Below are positions 22,827-33,008 of a stretch of DNA of 64,000 nt, one piece after another. Source of the DNA: Pseudeuparius sepicola (taxonomy: Eukaryota > Arthropoda > Insecta > Coleoptera > Anthribidae). How positions within the stretch are numbered: the stretch's first letter is position 1; every line of letters starts with the position of its first letter. Where the stretch lies: positions 30,789,278 to 30,853,277 of the forward strand of contig OY987302.1 in NCBI GenBank assembly GCA_963920635.1. The letters are read 5' to 3'. The notes under the pieces are model-generated. The model did no database searches. It was not told the origin of the DNA and saw only the letters and a program-made list of their open reading frames with translations. The position numbers were made by a program, and so were the translations under genes.

Positions 22827-23238
22827 CTCACCACTATTGAGTGGAAATCCTTTTTAAATAATCCAAAGAAAACGAGTCAAATAGGCTTCACAGAACACAT
22901 AAAAATTTCATGAAAGTAGTTATTTTTTAACGAAATCAGCTGTAGGATGACAAGGGCCAGAAAACATAATTAATGGGAGTATTTCCACTTATAGGAACCT
23001 TACAAATCACTCTTCATTTGACTTCGGCCTGGTCTCCAATCAAACCAGAATAGACTTTGTCGAAAAGTTTCTTTAGAATCTCAAATCTGTGCCGAAAATT
23101 TTGTGTTTGTCTCCAACGCCGGAATAATATATCTAAATCAACAAAAACAAAAAAACAACCACGTTCCATTTCGGTGGTAACAGAAAACTAACAAGTGCGT
23201 TGCCAGCGCCGTCTGCACGCGACTAGCGGAAAGTACTA

Positions 23239-23251
23239 GAAAGTTCTGGAA
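23239..23251. promoter_or_regulatory. Heat-shock element in LTR (copy 2, 5' LTR)
   Basis: GAAAGTTCTGGAA, identical to the other LTR sites. Confidence 0.7.
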
Positions 23252-23398
23252 GGTGCCAGAGACAACGCTCGCGAACGGCGTGTCAGTGGAATTTAGCAAA
23301 GAAGAGCGGAAAGTCACTTCTTACCACTACCGGTAGATGGCATAACTTGTTCAAATTATATTTCTATAAAAGATGGGAATTTGCAAGTGTTACAAAAT

Positions 23399-24213
23399 AG
23401 TCACAAGCTTCCAGAAATTTTAACCTCTCATAAACTCTCGGAAATTAAGCTCTTGGAAATTAGACTGTCGGAAATTTTTAACGTCTCATAGTTCCGTCTC
23501 ATAATTATTCATAATCCCGTCTCATAATTATTCCCTATAAAAAATTATTGGTTTTGCCTTTGTTCTTCAAAAATTTATGAGTATACTCACCACTATTGAG
23601 TGGGAATCCTTTTTAAATAATCCAAAGAAAACGAGTCAAATAGGCTTCACAGAACACATAAAAATTTCATGAAAATAGTTATTTTTTAACCTAAAAAAGA
23701 TACACATTGAAAAATATCAATGAAAACTATTAACATGACGGCAAAACTTACGAAATCAGCTGTAGGATGACAAGGGCCAGAAAACATAATTAATGGGAGT
23801 ATTTCCACCTATAGGAACCTTACAAATCACTCTCCATTTGACTTCGGCCTGGTCTCCAATCAAACCAAAATAGACTTTGTCGAAAAGTTTCTTTAGAATC
23901 TCAAATCTGTGCCGAAAATTTTGTGTTTGTCTCCAATGCCGGAATGATATATCTAAATCAACAAAAACAAAAACAACCACGTTCCATTTCGGTGGTAACA
24001 GAAAACTAAACAAGTGCGTTGCCAGCGCCGTCTGCACGCGACTAGCGGAAAGTACTAGAAAGTTCTGGAAAGTGCCAGAGAAAACGCTCGCGAACGGCGT
24101 GTCAGTGGAATTTAGCAAAGAAGAGCGGAAAGTCACTTCTCACCACTACCGCTAGATGGCATCACTTGTTCAAATTATATTTCTATAAAAGATGGGAATT
24201 TGCAAATGTTACA
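23399..24213 (-). repeat. 5' LTR of gypsy copy 1, outer part
   Basis: This resumes exactly where 16316 stopped, after the duplicated AAAT, and runs to TGTTACA before the GGGT duplication. The heat-shock element is at 24058-24070. Confidence 0.93.
24058..24070. promoter_or_regulatory. Heat-shock element in LTR (copy 1, 5' LTR)
   Basis: GAAAGTTCTGGAA. Because this is a 5' LTR in the direction of transcription (minus strand), it is the copy placed to drive copy 1, although that LTR is now split by copy 2. Confidence 0.7.
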
Positions 24214-24276
24214 GGGTTCTATGGCAAATGACGAATAAATAAAGCAAGGTCTCAGACCATACTCTCGTGGTATGTT

Positions 24277-25700
24277 CAGTGGCGCACCCAAGGGGGTGGC
24301 ACAGGGGCACGTGCCCCCCCAGGCCCGTAGCTGGGACCAAAACTCAAGGAGGGGGGAGAGTTTTAGGTAGGGCGACAGGGAACAATATCTATTTTTTTTT
24401 AGATGGATAAGATATACCAAGTACCTACAGTCCGACACATGAGAGAAGTCCAATTAAAAACTTAGTCTAATCACCCATGCCCACATTAATAACATACGGA
24501 TGGCGTTTAGACTGAGTTTTTCATTGGACTTCTCTCGTGTGTCGGACTGTACATTTCCTCGTGACGAATGTCATTGTAAAATATTGACATTATTTGATAT
24601 TAGAATTAAAAAAGTACTGCTTCTAACAATGTAATGTCAACCCATCCATAATCTATGGTCAAACCTTAGACTACAATGGTCAAACTGTGCAATAAACCCC
24701 ACATTATTTCAACTCTGTATTGAAACATGAAACCTGCCGTTTTTATTATGGAGTCATGAAAGTGATAAAGTGTTAAAATAAAAATATAATTTATTATTGA
24801 AAAATAACATTAAATAAAATAGAAATAATACAAAAAATATATACTTTTTGCCACAATTGTAGATATTGCACTAGCAGAGCATATAAAAAATCACAAATTA
24901 AAAGAAACCTCTGAATTAAATTTCAGAAAAGCATCAAAGCAAATCAATGGTTCACTATAGGTATAAACAAGAAACCGAAAAATCTAATGCGTTCAGTATT
25001 TACTTACACTACAGCTAGCCATGGACTTCATTTCAAATGAAAAGGTACCAAAATAATCTTGCTTTTTAGAATCACTTTTCATAAGAAAATCTATGGAAAT
25101 ATGGCCAAATTCAATGGACATAACAAACAACCATTTTATTTTATTTTGGATATTATAAATTCGTTGTAACACATTTGCATGTTTTTATTTTATAAAAGAT
25201 TCTGCAGCAATGCTGTTTTTAAATTAAACCACCCTGTCGATTTTTTTCGTCGTGTAGGGCCAGTGGCTATCGCTTGAAACAGCGCTATGCGAGGTCATCA
25301 ATGCAGCCAAACACCTCAACCGATTTAGTTTAGACAGGTTGCTAGTGATAAATCGATTGGTATGAATTGATTCCAAGGGCGGGTGCATTTATTTTCAAGA
25401 ATTCGAAAATATATTTTATTTTTTACATGTACGCGCTCTTATTTTTTATGTTTGGAGGATATTTCGAGAACGGGCAAAACAAATTCTGACGCGAGCACTG
25501 CCCGCGCAGCCCTCCCCCCTCACTAGCTTCGACCCTCTCCCCCCACACAGGAGGGCACGCGCGGTACGTTATGTGGCTAAATAAAAATGTATTTTTTCTT
25601 TCTCAGCTTTGTTCCGTCCCCCCTTTATCTTTGTACCCGACGCGATCTAAACATAAGCATATTGTGCCCCTCCCATAAGTAAGTCCTGGGTGCGCCACTG
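24277..25700. mobile_element. Non-autonomous hAT element, 1424 bp
   Basis: Terminal inverted repeats CAGTGGCGCACCCA are identical for 14 bp at both ends. An 8 bp target duplication GGTATGTT lies at 24269-24276 and 25701-25708. The interior has no open frame of note, so it depends on a transposase from elsewhere. It carries a smaller nested MITE at 24428-24549. Confidence 0.92.
24428..24549. mobile_element. MITE nested in the hAT element, 122 bp
   Basis: Inverted repeats of about 45 bp start CAGTCCGACACATGAGAGAA and end in the complement; TA flanks both sides (24426-24427 and 24550-24551), fitting a Tc1/mariner-type target. Confidence 0.85.
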
Positions 25701-25708
25701 GGTATGTT

Positions 25709-27140
25709 TATGATTTATTTAATCAATAAATACCTATAATGTTAACTGCATTTTTACTGAACCGTGAAACAATATTCCAAAGCACACTTTGCAACAATGG
25801 GTAACTAGTTTTATGTTTCCAAAGCACTCTATGCAAATATGGGTCTTATGTTTCCAAGGCACTCTATGCAAAAACGATTAATTTGATATTAGGGCAAGAA
25901 AAACAAAAGTAAAGTATGTGTGATATATCATTTTAACCAGAAAAAAATCCTCTTTTCAAAAATCCAATATGGCGCCCATAAGAAAAATAAAAGTTGATCG
26001 TCATATGTTTGTCCAGAGAGGTGATAAAAAAATGCGTGACCATATTTAGATACCTTATAAAAAGTGCCTTAATAATGTTTAACTTACAATTGTCCAGCCC
26101 CCTTTGCTTTTGTTTAAAAAAATAAAAACGAAAACGACATTTTTCAGTTTTTTCGCAATATTTTCAAAACGAGAAGGGCCAGCCAAAATTTCTTTTTACC
26201 ATGTTACTCGGCATCAAATTCCGCAACTTTGCCCCAATTTAACCGACCTCGTATCTCTTAAGATAACCAGATTCCCATGCATAGACTCGAAATACGGTCA
26301 CCCTGTATATACAGGGTGTAACTGAACTGATGGTCAAAAATGAAACCACGTATTCTTGGAGTCAAAATAAGGGCACTTTTTCATATATTTTTTTCTCCTA
26401 CGGGCCATAGTTTTTTTTATACAGAGCGTAGAAATTTAGAGAAAAATACACATATTTCTTAGTATCTCTAGAAGTATACGAGATATTTTCTTCAAACATG
26501 GCGTGTCACATGAGCGGATGAGCTGTCAAATTTAAGCTTAATATGAAGCTTCTGAGGTCCCCAGTTGCGGAGATACAGGGTGTTATTAAAATTAATTAGT
26601 TCAGGAAAATATGAATACTCTGTATAATCGCATTTTTTAAGTTTGTTTTGAATGGTAAATTCAATGGTTAACAAAAAGTATCTCTTAGTATTTTTTCATA
26701 TTCTCAACCGTTTCTTAATTATTTTCAAAGAACTGCAATACTGCAATAAACAAGTCATTTTAAGAATAAATCTAACAATCTGTGGAAGTCAATTAAACTT
26801 GGCATTATTTGAATCATTTGGCTGCCAACTTTGCACTAGTATCAATATTTTGAAAAATGATTGACTGATATGCACTTTTGCTATGGACTTGCCAATGGCA
26901 ATAATAAACATGCGGAATGGCATAATTGCATGTATTGAAAGAGACGGCAGTCATTTCGAACATTTAATAATTTAATTTTCTAACTTCTAGTAGCATTACG
27001 TTTCTTTTATTATCGATTTTGCTTTTGATGATTATTATTTTTACCAACAAAATGCAGATTGTATTGTTTACTATTATGACATTAGATCATAGTATACAAT
27101 AAAAATAAAAAATAAAATCTTAATTTTCATTGATAATTAA
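25709..27140. other. Intergenic, no gene; MITE-end palindrome at 26299-26318
   Basis: The only structure I can support is CACCCTGTATATACAGGGTG (26299-26318), two opposed CAGGGTG-type termini meeting at TATA, and one further TACAGGGTG at about 26574. These look like ends of small TA-targeting elements. Short open frames here are not recognisable. Confidence 0.5.
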
Positions 27141-27154
27141 AAAAAGATAAAGAA

Positions 27155-27227
27155 TTGTGTGGATTTGAACCTACGATGAAATAAATGAATTTTTCTTTGA
27201 TACGCGCCTTTACCTACTGGGCTATAC
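27155..27227 (-). repeat. tRNA-like sequence (SINE head or tRNA pseudogene), cut by gypsy element
   Basis: On the minus strand TAGCCCAGTAGGT (27212-27224) fits the pol III A box and GGTTCAAATCC (27161-27171) is a perfect B box, about 40 nt apart. The tRNA-like 5' end (GTGGGTAT) continues on the far side of the gypsy element at about 33005-33012 and can pair with CCAC after the B box. A T-run follows about 20 nt past the B box. No clear anticodon arm is seen, so a SINE or pseudogene is likelier than a working tRNA. Confidence 0.6.
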
Positions 27228-27762
27228 TGTGACAGTACCCGGTCCTGTCCGCCCGGGCGTGCCGCCCTTGGTTGTGGCTGTTGGGTGTGTCGCGCGCGCC
27301 GCTTCTTCCGGGGCCACGCGGGGAGGGGCGGGGAACAATGAGACGCCGCGCAGGGTACCGGCCGTGAGTGGCCGGTGGGAATTCGCATGTTGAGGACGCC
27401 GTAGAAGCCGCGGCCGAGTTTCCTAATCGAAGATTTGATAACCTCGGGGTTGTGCCGTGAAAAGAGCCTCCAAGGTTGTGGATACGCTAGCCCGGTATCA
27501 GGTGAGTTTTCGTACAGTTTGGGTTGATCTGGATGGGAGCTGAGTGGTTTTTTCGGTGGTGTAGATGTTTTAAAAAAACGTTATTTGTAATAGTAATTGC
27601 GGAAAATATTCTTTGCGTATGTTGTAGCAAGTTTAAGTAATCGGGATTGTAATATTGCTGTATCAGATTGTAGATTGGAAGACTGTGCTGGGGCCCTCTC
27701 AAAAATATACGTTTGTCCAAGTCCAACAGTCATTTTGTGCTGGTAGAACCCATTCCGCAACA
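27228..27762 (+). repeat. 5' LTR of the 27.2-33.0 kb gypsy element
   Basis: Matches the 3' LTR except for scattered substitutions and a 14 bp segment near 27485 missing from the 3' LTR. About 2 nt inside, TGTCGCCCAACAGTAGGG resembles a tRNA-Lys-type primer site with mismatches. Confidence 0.93.
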
Positions 27763-27817
27763 ACTGTCGCCCAACAGTAGGGCTAGCATAGGCGAGTTGG
27801 AGGAGTTTGGTGGACAA

Positions 27818-29338
27818 ATGCCTATGGAGAGGTCCCCCATGTTCAGCGGGGGAGGATACCCAACAAGGTCAAGGACAAGAGCATCGTTGGGAGCAATTCC
27901 TAAGGTGGTGAGGCCGGAAAACATCGAGGTGAACACACCAAAAGGCCGAGGTAGGAGTGTAGACAATAGTTTAGTGTCGCCGGGAAATCAAGGAGCAATT
28001 CGTCGGCCGGAAATCCTACAGCAGGACAACGAGCTGACACGACAATCGTCGGCGGCACCGGAGCCGACCAGCGCGTGTTTCGGCCAAGAAAAAAACGGCC
28101 AAAGAAACTTTTTAGCGTCGCAAAATTTTAATGTGTGTCCTGCGGAGTCAGATAGGAGTTTTGTGAATTTAGTTGGCGAATCAGTAGCGGAGGAGAAAAC
28201 ATCAGAGGAAGACTCTCAATTTAGCATTATACAGGGCGGTCAGAGAACATTTTCTCAGCCCAGGAGTATAGAAAATAATGATAGGTTGAATTCATTAAAT
28301 AGGTTCAATTTGAGAACGAATAATGCAGGGTTGATTTCCGCTGATTGGGCGGAGGATAGGTGTCAAAATGTAAACGCTAAAAAAGCCACTCAGGTCCGCG
28401 ATTTAGGAGCACAGGATAGAGGTCTCTTGAAGAATGCGGGGACACGAAAATCTGTACAAGATTCTCAGATTCAGTTTGCTCTCAGTAATGATCAACTTAC
28501 AGAATTGATAGCTGGGGTGATAAACGCTCTACAAAAGAGTAATAATGAGGGTACAAATGCCCGTGCAAGCGTGTCCGCGAACCAGGGGTGGCAGTCAGGC
28601 ATCCGAAATTTAGAAAATGGGGGGCGTGGTCCAATTTTTGACGACCGCCCGGAGGGAATACATCCTGTGGAATTTATACGCCAATTAGAAAACATGTATG
28701 TGTTAGATAGGTGTTCGTTTAATGATTTTAAAATGTTTATGGTGGGTCAGCTAAAAGGAAAAGCTTTGTTATGGGGTCAAGCGTACCTTCATTTATTCGC
28801 AACTTTTGGAGAATTTAAACAAGAGTTTTTGAAGCAGTTCTGGGCGGCCACCACGCCACTTTCAGTCAAATTACAAATCGAATCAGGGAGATATTATGAA
28901 AGAGAGGGCTCAGTAGCGGAATATTTTATGAGATATGTAGAAAGAGCAAAATATTTGGAGCAGGCATATCCAGAGGATTTACTTATCCAAACAATAGCGA
29001 GACATTTTCCGCCGAGTATATCCGCGGTATTGGTAGGTACGGTATCTTTGACAGAGGCGATGGATAGGCTTCGTCAGGCGGACTATTATTTTGGCCGCCA
29101 AACACGGTTTCAGGAAAGGGAAATGGTGACGGGAGCTCGGGGAATAAATTTTGCAGAGAATAAGGGGAATAATAATAGACAGATGGGTAACCGTGTGCCG
29201 TTTCCTAAATCAAATAATACCTTTGATCAGGGAAAGGAGTATCAGGGTCGCAGAAATGTTAATGCTCTAGAAGTATCAGTCGAGGGAACGTGCAGCGATG
29301 AGCAGGCGGAAAACTACAGCGACGCGCCACAGGTGTAG
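27818..29338 (+). CDS. Gypsy gag polyprotein
   Basis: The frame is open from within the LTR, but the first ATG after the LTR is at 27818, giving about 506 residues. The first half is polar and low in recognisable motifs. The capsid region (about 28600-29100) has HPVEFIRQLENMY, MFMVGQLKGKALLWGQAY, EFKQEFLKQFW and YFMRYVERAKYLEQ, typical of insect gypsy Gag. It ends in a basic linker without a CCHC knuckle that I can find. Gag forms the particle that packages element RNA. Protease follows in the -1 frame with a 37 nt overlap (29302-29338), so readthrough by frameshift is likely, though I see no canonical slippery heptamer. Confidence 0.88.
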   Translation: MPMERSPMFSGGGYPTRSRTRASLGAIPKVVRPENIEVNTPKGRGRSVDNSLVSPGNQGAIRRPEILQQDNELTRQSSAAPEPTSACFGQEKNGQRNFLASQNFNVCPAESDRSFVNLVGESVAEEKTSEEDSQFSIIQGGQRTFSQPRSIENNDRLNSLNRFNLRTNNAGLISADWAEDRCQNVNAKKATQVRDLGAQDRGLLKNAGTRKSVQDSQIQFALSNDQLTELIAGVINALQKSNNEGTNARASVSANQGWQSGIRNLENGGRGPIFDDRPEGIHPVEFIRQLENMYVLDRCSFNDFKMFMVGQLKGKALLWGQAYLHLFATFGEFKQEFLKQFWAATTPLSVKLQIESGRYYEREGSVAEYFMRYVERAKYLEQAYPEDLLIQTIARHFPPSISAVLVGTVSLTEAMDRLRQADYYFGRQTRFQEREMVTGARGINFAENKGNNNRQMGNRVPFPKSNNTFDQGKEYQGRRNVNALEVSVEGTCSDEQAENYSDAPQV

Positions 29339-29802
29339 GTCCGCTTGTGGCGGCCGTCTTATCTAGGGCTGATATAAAAATAGAAGATCCGCGGGATGAA
29401 AGCCAGCAATGGGAGGGGGATATCCACTATTTAAATGTTAGATGTCCTACTATTGGGATAAAAATATTTGATAAAGAATTTATAGTATTAGTAGATTCGG
29501 GAAGTCAAGTTTGTGTTTTCAGCGATGAAGTGTGGGGGCAATTAGCGGCGTATTATGACAGTATTCCGCGATTTGCTTGTGCGGGGATAAAGGTGTCAGG
29601 TGCCTTTAAGGTTAAGCAGAGAAGAGTGACCCAACAGACTTGGCTGACATTTTCTGTGGGTGGCTGGGATTTTGCCCATGAGTTTTTGTTGATGCCGGAT
29701 CTGGTGTATCCTATTATTATAGGGAACGATTTTTTGAGGTTGTATAGAGCGGTGATCGACTTCGGCGAAGGTGCGATTGGCGGTCCTGGAGTTGGAAAAT
29801 GA
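29302..29802 (+). CDS. Gypsy aspartic protease
   Basis: The frame opens at 29302 after a TGA and overlaps the end of gag in the -1 frame. Key motifs are FIVLVDSGSQVCVF, with the Asp-Ser-Gly retropepsin triad, and PIIIGNDFLRLYRAVIDF, which is the second conserved half-site leading to RT. The stop at 29800-29802 comes earlier than in intact elements because RT continues in another frame from about 29775. The protease would cut the Gag-Pol precursor. It is part of the pol chain rather than a separate gene. Confidence 0.85.
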   Translation, partial: AGGKLQRRATGVGPLVAAVLSRADIKIEDPRDESQQWEGDIHYLNVRCPTIGIKIFDKEFIVLVDSGSQVCVFSDEVWGQLAAYYDSIPRFACAGIKVSGAFKVKQRRVTQQTWLTFSVGGWDFAHEFLLMPDLVYPIIIGNDFLRLYRAVIDFGEGAIGGPGVGK

Positions 29803-32079
29803 GAAGGATAATGGCGTACCGTGGGAAAATATGTGCCGAGATGGGACGCTTACGGATGAGCAGCGCGTGGTTTTTCGGGAGTTGCTGCAACGACATTGTC
29901 AGGTTTTTTCAGACAGTCCGGGGCGAACTACAGAGTACGCACACCAGATTAAATTACAAGTAGACCAACCGTTTGTTAAAAAGCAATACCCGGTGCCACT
30001 GGCTCATAAAAGCGCGGTCCAGGACCAATTAGATCAGATGGAAAAATGGGGGGTTATTAGGCGGATGGCAACCCCGTACATATCACCCATTATGACCACA
30101 GTAAAAAAGGACAATTCGGTCCGTATTTGTCTGGACGCGCGATTTCTTAACACTATTATGGAAAAGGAGCATGAAGCCCCGCGCCCCATTGAGGAGATAC
30201 TTTATTCAATAGGTATAATTAAATTTATGTCCAGTATTGATTTCACGCACGGCTATTATCAAATTCCGTTGACACCAGGTTCACAGAAATACACAGGTTT
30301 CCAATTTGGGGGAAAAACCTATGTCTTTTGTACCCTACCTTTCGGGCTAGCATCGAGTGTTAGCACCTTTATGCGGTGTGTGACATCAATATTAGGGACA
30401 GAGTTTTCAGAGTTTGTTAGGGTATATGTAGATGACATTTTGATTTTTTCACCCAGTTTTGAGGAACATTTGATTCATCTGGATGCGGTGCTGACACGGC
30501 TGAAGGAAGCGGGTTTCACTTTAAGGGCAAAAAAATGTGCTTTTTTAGAAAAGAAATGCTGTTTATGGGGTATATCCTATCCGGAGACACCATAAGGCCA
30601 GATGAAGCGCGAGTTCAGGGTATTCGGGATGTTGATCCCCCAAGAAAGGTAAAGGAATTACAAAAGTTTTTGGGGTTAGCGAATTTTGATAGGGCGTTCT
30701 GTGAGCATTTTTCGGAGATAGCCGCGCCCTTAATGAATCTCTTGCGAAAAAAACAGCCATGGAGGTGGACCACTGGGGAGCAGGTTGCGTTCGACGGGTT
30801 GAAGCAGAAATTATGCGAGCGGACGTTGTTGTACCGTCCCGAAGAAGGTACGCCTTTTTGTCTGAGTACGGACAGTTCTGATTGGGCGCTGGGGGCGCAC
30901 CTTTTTCAAGAGATAGAAGGGGAAAAGCATTCGGTTGCATTTGCAAGTTGGCGACTCTTGGAGCGCGAAACGTGTTATGGTATATTCGAGAGGGAGACGC
31001 TGGCACTGGTGTGGGCGTTGGAGCGGTTCCGCCTATTTCTACTGGGTCGTTCATTTAAGGTGTTCACCGATAATAGTGCCGTATCGTATTTGAAGACCTG
31101 TCGGTTGTTGTCAGGGAAGATTGCTCGTTACGCGTTAACCATCCAGGAGTATGATTTTTCCATACATCACATCAAGGGTACGGACAATTTTGTGGCGGAT
31201 TCGTTGTCCAGGTATACCAGCCCTCGCCCCCCCACACCGCAGGATCGTCAGTTTCGCATTCTGTCTTGCTTCAAATTTCCGGCTCATTTTAGGGAGCTTT
31301 TGCGGCATATTGAGTTGCATCAGAGAGCTGATGCCAAGCTGACGGAGATCAGGAGAAGGCTACCCGAAGACGAAGTTCTTCGGGGGAGATTCGCGTTGCA
31401 CCAAGGTGTCCTCTATATTCGTCGACGAGATGATGAATGTTACCTGTTGTGTATCCCTAAGTCACTTACAGGAGTTTTCGTCCAAGTATTTCACGAGATG
31501 CTCGGACATTTTGGAAGCTATAAAACTTGGAAGGCACTGGCCAGGGAGGTGTGGTGGACTAATATGTTGCCTACGGTGAAAGGAGTGTTGAGGCGTTGTC
31601 AGGTGTGTCAATTATCCAAGACTAGTCCCATGGCGTGTCCACCCATGGAATCCGTGCTTCCGGCAGGCAGAGATCTCGTCGCCTTAGATTTGTATGGGCC
31701 ATTGCCAGTGAGCAGGGGCGGAGTCACTTTTATTTGTGTCGTTTTAGATGTGTTCACTAAATTTGTCACTTTCTACGCGCTGAAGAGAGCTACCACCCGG
31801 GCGGTTTTGAACCGGCTTACGCGGCACTACTTCCAGACTTATGGGGTGACACGACGATTGCTGTCGGATCATGGGACCCAGTTCGATAATGATAGATGGC
31901 GAGGAACTCTGGGGGAGCTCGGGATACGCGTGGTATATTCTTTGGTACGCCACCCACAGGCTAATCCCAGTGAGCGTATAATGAGGGAATTAGGGCGGTT
32001 GTGTAGGGCGTTTTGCGACCGGTTTCTGTCCGGTAGAGTTACAGATGGGAGTTCAGGCCCCCCGTTTTCTTCTGGCTGA
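29771..32079 (+). pseudogene. Gypsy pol: reverse transcriptase, RNase H and integrase core
   Basis: RT starts in frame 2 (29771-30595): KKQYPVPLAHK, SVRICLDARFLN, IDFTHGYYQIPL, FGLASSVSTFMR and the catalytic box YVDDILIF. A frameshift near 30556 moves the rest to frame 1 (30535-32079). RNase H motifs are LSTDSSDWALGAHL, FERETLALVWAL and VFTDNSAVSYL. Integrase follows with an HHCC zinc finger (H..H then CQVCQ) at about 31490-31615 and the DDE core: ALDLYGPLP, LSDHGTQFDN and NPSER supplying Asp, Asp and Glu. All active-site residues are kept, so inactivation is due to frame breaks only. Sequence between the DDE core and the integrase C-terminus looks shortened near 32040. Confidence 0.9.
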
Positions 32080-32473
32080 GGTCAGTCATCCCTCTAATTT
32101 GACGGAGCGACTCTCGACATCCCAAAAACTGATCCTCGCTCGGAATACAATGGAAAGTCGGGTCGAACGTAGGCGATTGAAGTTTCAGCCCAGACCCTAT
32201 CCAGTTTACACTCCTGGACAGGAGGTACTTTTGTGGGCAAACCCCGTGTCGTCAGCGGTTAAGTCGGAAACTAAAAAGTTCTTGCCCGTCTTTGAGGGGC
32301 CTTACATGGTTAAGAAGCAGGTGGGTCCAGCCACTTATATTTTGGTCCACCCCGGGAGTGTTAAGGAGAGAGGTACATTTCACAGTAGCCATTTAAAGAT
32401 GTACCATCCTCCTAGTCAACCAGCAGATATCTCGGCTCCCCCCATACTATCGGAAGGAGGAAATCCAAGATAG
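32045..32473 (+). pseudogene. Gypsy integrase C-terminal domain
   Basis: This frame continues integrase after a frame change at about 32045. It has VERRRLKFQPRPYPVYTPGQEVLLW and FLPVFEGPYMVKKQVGPATYIL shown here as the GPY/F-type module (key residues G-P-Y at about 32300), followed by FHSSHLKMY. The stop at 32471-32473 lies 11 nt before the 3' LTR, as expected for the end of pol. A purine-rich stretch (about 32453-32480) precedes the LTR and may hold the polypurine tract. No envelope gene is present. Confidence 0.85.
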
Positions 32474-32483
32474 GCGGGCAAGT

Positions 32484-33004
32484 TGTGACAGTCCCCGGTC
32501 CTGTCCGCCCGGGCATGCCGCCCTTTTTTGTGGCTGTTGGGTGTGTCGCGCGCGCCGCTTCTTCCGGGGCAACGCGGGGAGGGGCGGGGAACGATGAGAC
32601 GCCGCGCGGGGTACCGGCCGTGAATGGCCGGTGGGAATTCGCATGTTGAGGACGCCGTAGAAGCCGCGACAGAGTTTCCTAATCGAAGATTTGATAACCT
32701 CGGGGTTGTGCCGTGAAAAGAGCCTCCAAGGTTGTGGTATCAGGTGAGTTTTCGTACAGTTTGGGTTGATCTGGATGGGAGCTGAGTGGTTTTTTCGGCG
32801 GTGTAGATGTTTTAAAAAAACGTTATTTGTAATAGTTATTGCGGAAAATATTCTTTGTGTATGTTGTAGCAAGTTTAAGTAATCGGGATTGTAATATTGC
32901 TGTATCAGATTGTAGATTGGAAGACTGTGCCGGAGCCCTCTCAAAAATATACGTTTGTCCAAGTCCAACTGTCATTTTGTGCTGGTAGAACCCATTCCGC
33001 AACA
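32484..33004 (+). repeat. 3' LTR of the 27.2-33.0 kb gypsy element
   Basis: 521 bp, TG..CA bounded, followed by the ATAC duplication at 33005-33008. Confidence 0.93.
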
Positions 33005-33008
33005 ATAC

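Larger units (their letters stand above)
16317..23394 (-). mobile_element. Ty3/gypsy-type element, nested copy 2
   Basis: This 7078 bp copy of the same family lies in the 5' LTR of copy 1 in the same orientation. Termini are TGTAGCGATAAAATC and ..GTGTTACA on the plus strand. A 4 bp target duplication AAAT is present at 16313-16316 and 23395-23398; the uninterrupted 3' LTR of copy 1 reads CTTCAAAATATTCACAAG at this spot, confirming the insertion site. Internal coding content equals copy 1: gag, protease and integrase tail only. Its 5' LTR carries a 695 bp hAT-type insertion. Confidence 0.95.
21061..23394 (-). repeat. 5' LTR of gypsy copy 2, with hAT-type insertion
   Basis: LTR sequence covers 21061-22131 and 22835-23394, with the insertion and its duplicated target between. 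It contains the heat-shock element at 23239-23251. Confidence 0.93.
10668..24213 (-). mobile_element. Ty3/gypsy-type element, outer copy 1, split by nested copy 2
   Basis: Read on the minus strand this element runs from 24213 to 10668. Ends are TGTAACATTTGC and ..GCCACA, matching the TG..CA rule. A perfect 4 bp target duplication GGGT lies at 10664-10667 and 24214-24217. Parts are: 5' LTR (23399-24213 plus 15431-16316), internal region (12320-15430) and 3' LTR (10668-12319). The 5' LTR is interrupted by copy 2 at 16317-23394. The internal region has gag, protease and the end of integrase only, so it is an internally deleted, probably non-autonomous element. Confidence 0.93.
27228..33004 (+). 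mobile_element. Ty3/gypsy retrotransposon, full structure, 5777 bp
   Basis: LTRs of 535 bp (27228-27762) and 521 bp (32484-33004) start TGTGACAGT and end CCGCAACA. The 4 bp target duplication ATAC lies at 27224-27227 and 33005-33008. Between them on the plus strand are gag, protease, RT, RNase H and integrase in the Ty3/gypsy order. It is richer in GC than its flanks. At least three frame breaks in pol make this copy defective, although LTR similarity suggests fairly recent insertion. Confidence 0.95.

Noticed and set aside
22262..22913. Isoleucine/aspartate/lysine repeat proteins on both strands
   Set aside because: Translation of the TCGAT repeat array in the hAT MITE.
10668..24213. Single very large LTR element or segmental duplication
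   Set aside because: Two sets of 4 bp target duplications show two separate retrotransposon insertions, one inside the other.
27137..27388. Minus-strand open frame across the gypsy LTR start
   Set aside because: Crosses the element boundary and the tRNA-like sequence; no motif. The same applies to 32447-32968 minus.
30563..31054. 163-codon minus-strand frame
   Set aside because: Antisense shadow of the gypsy RNase H region.
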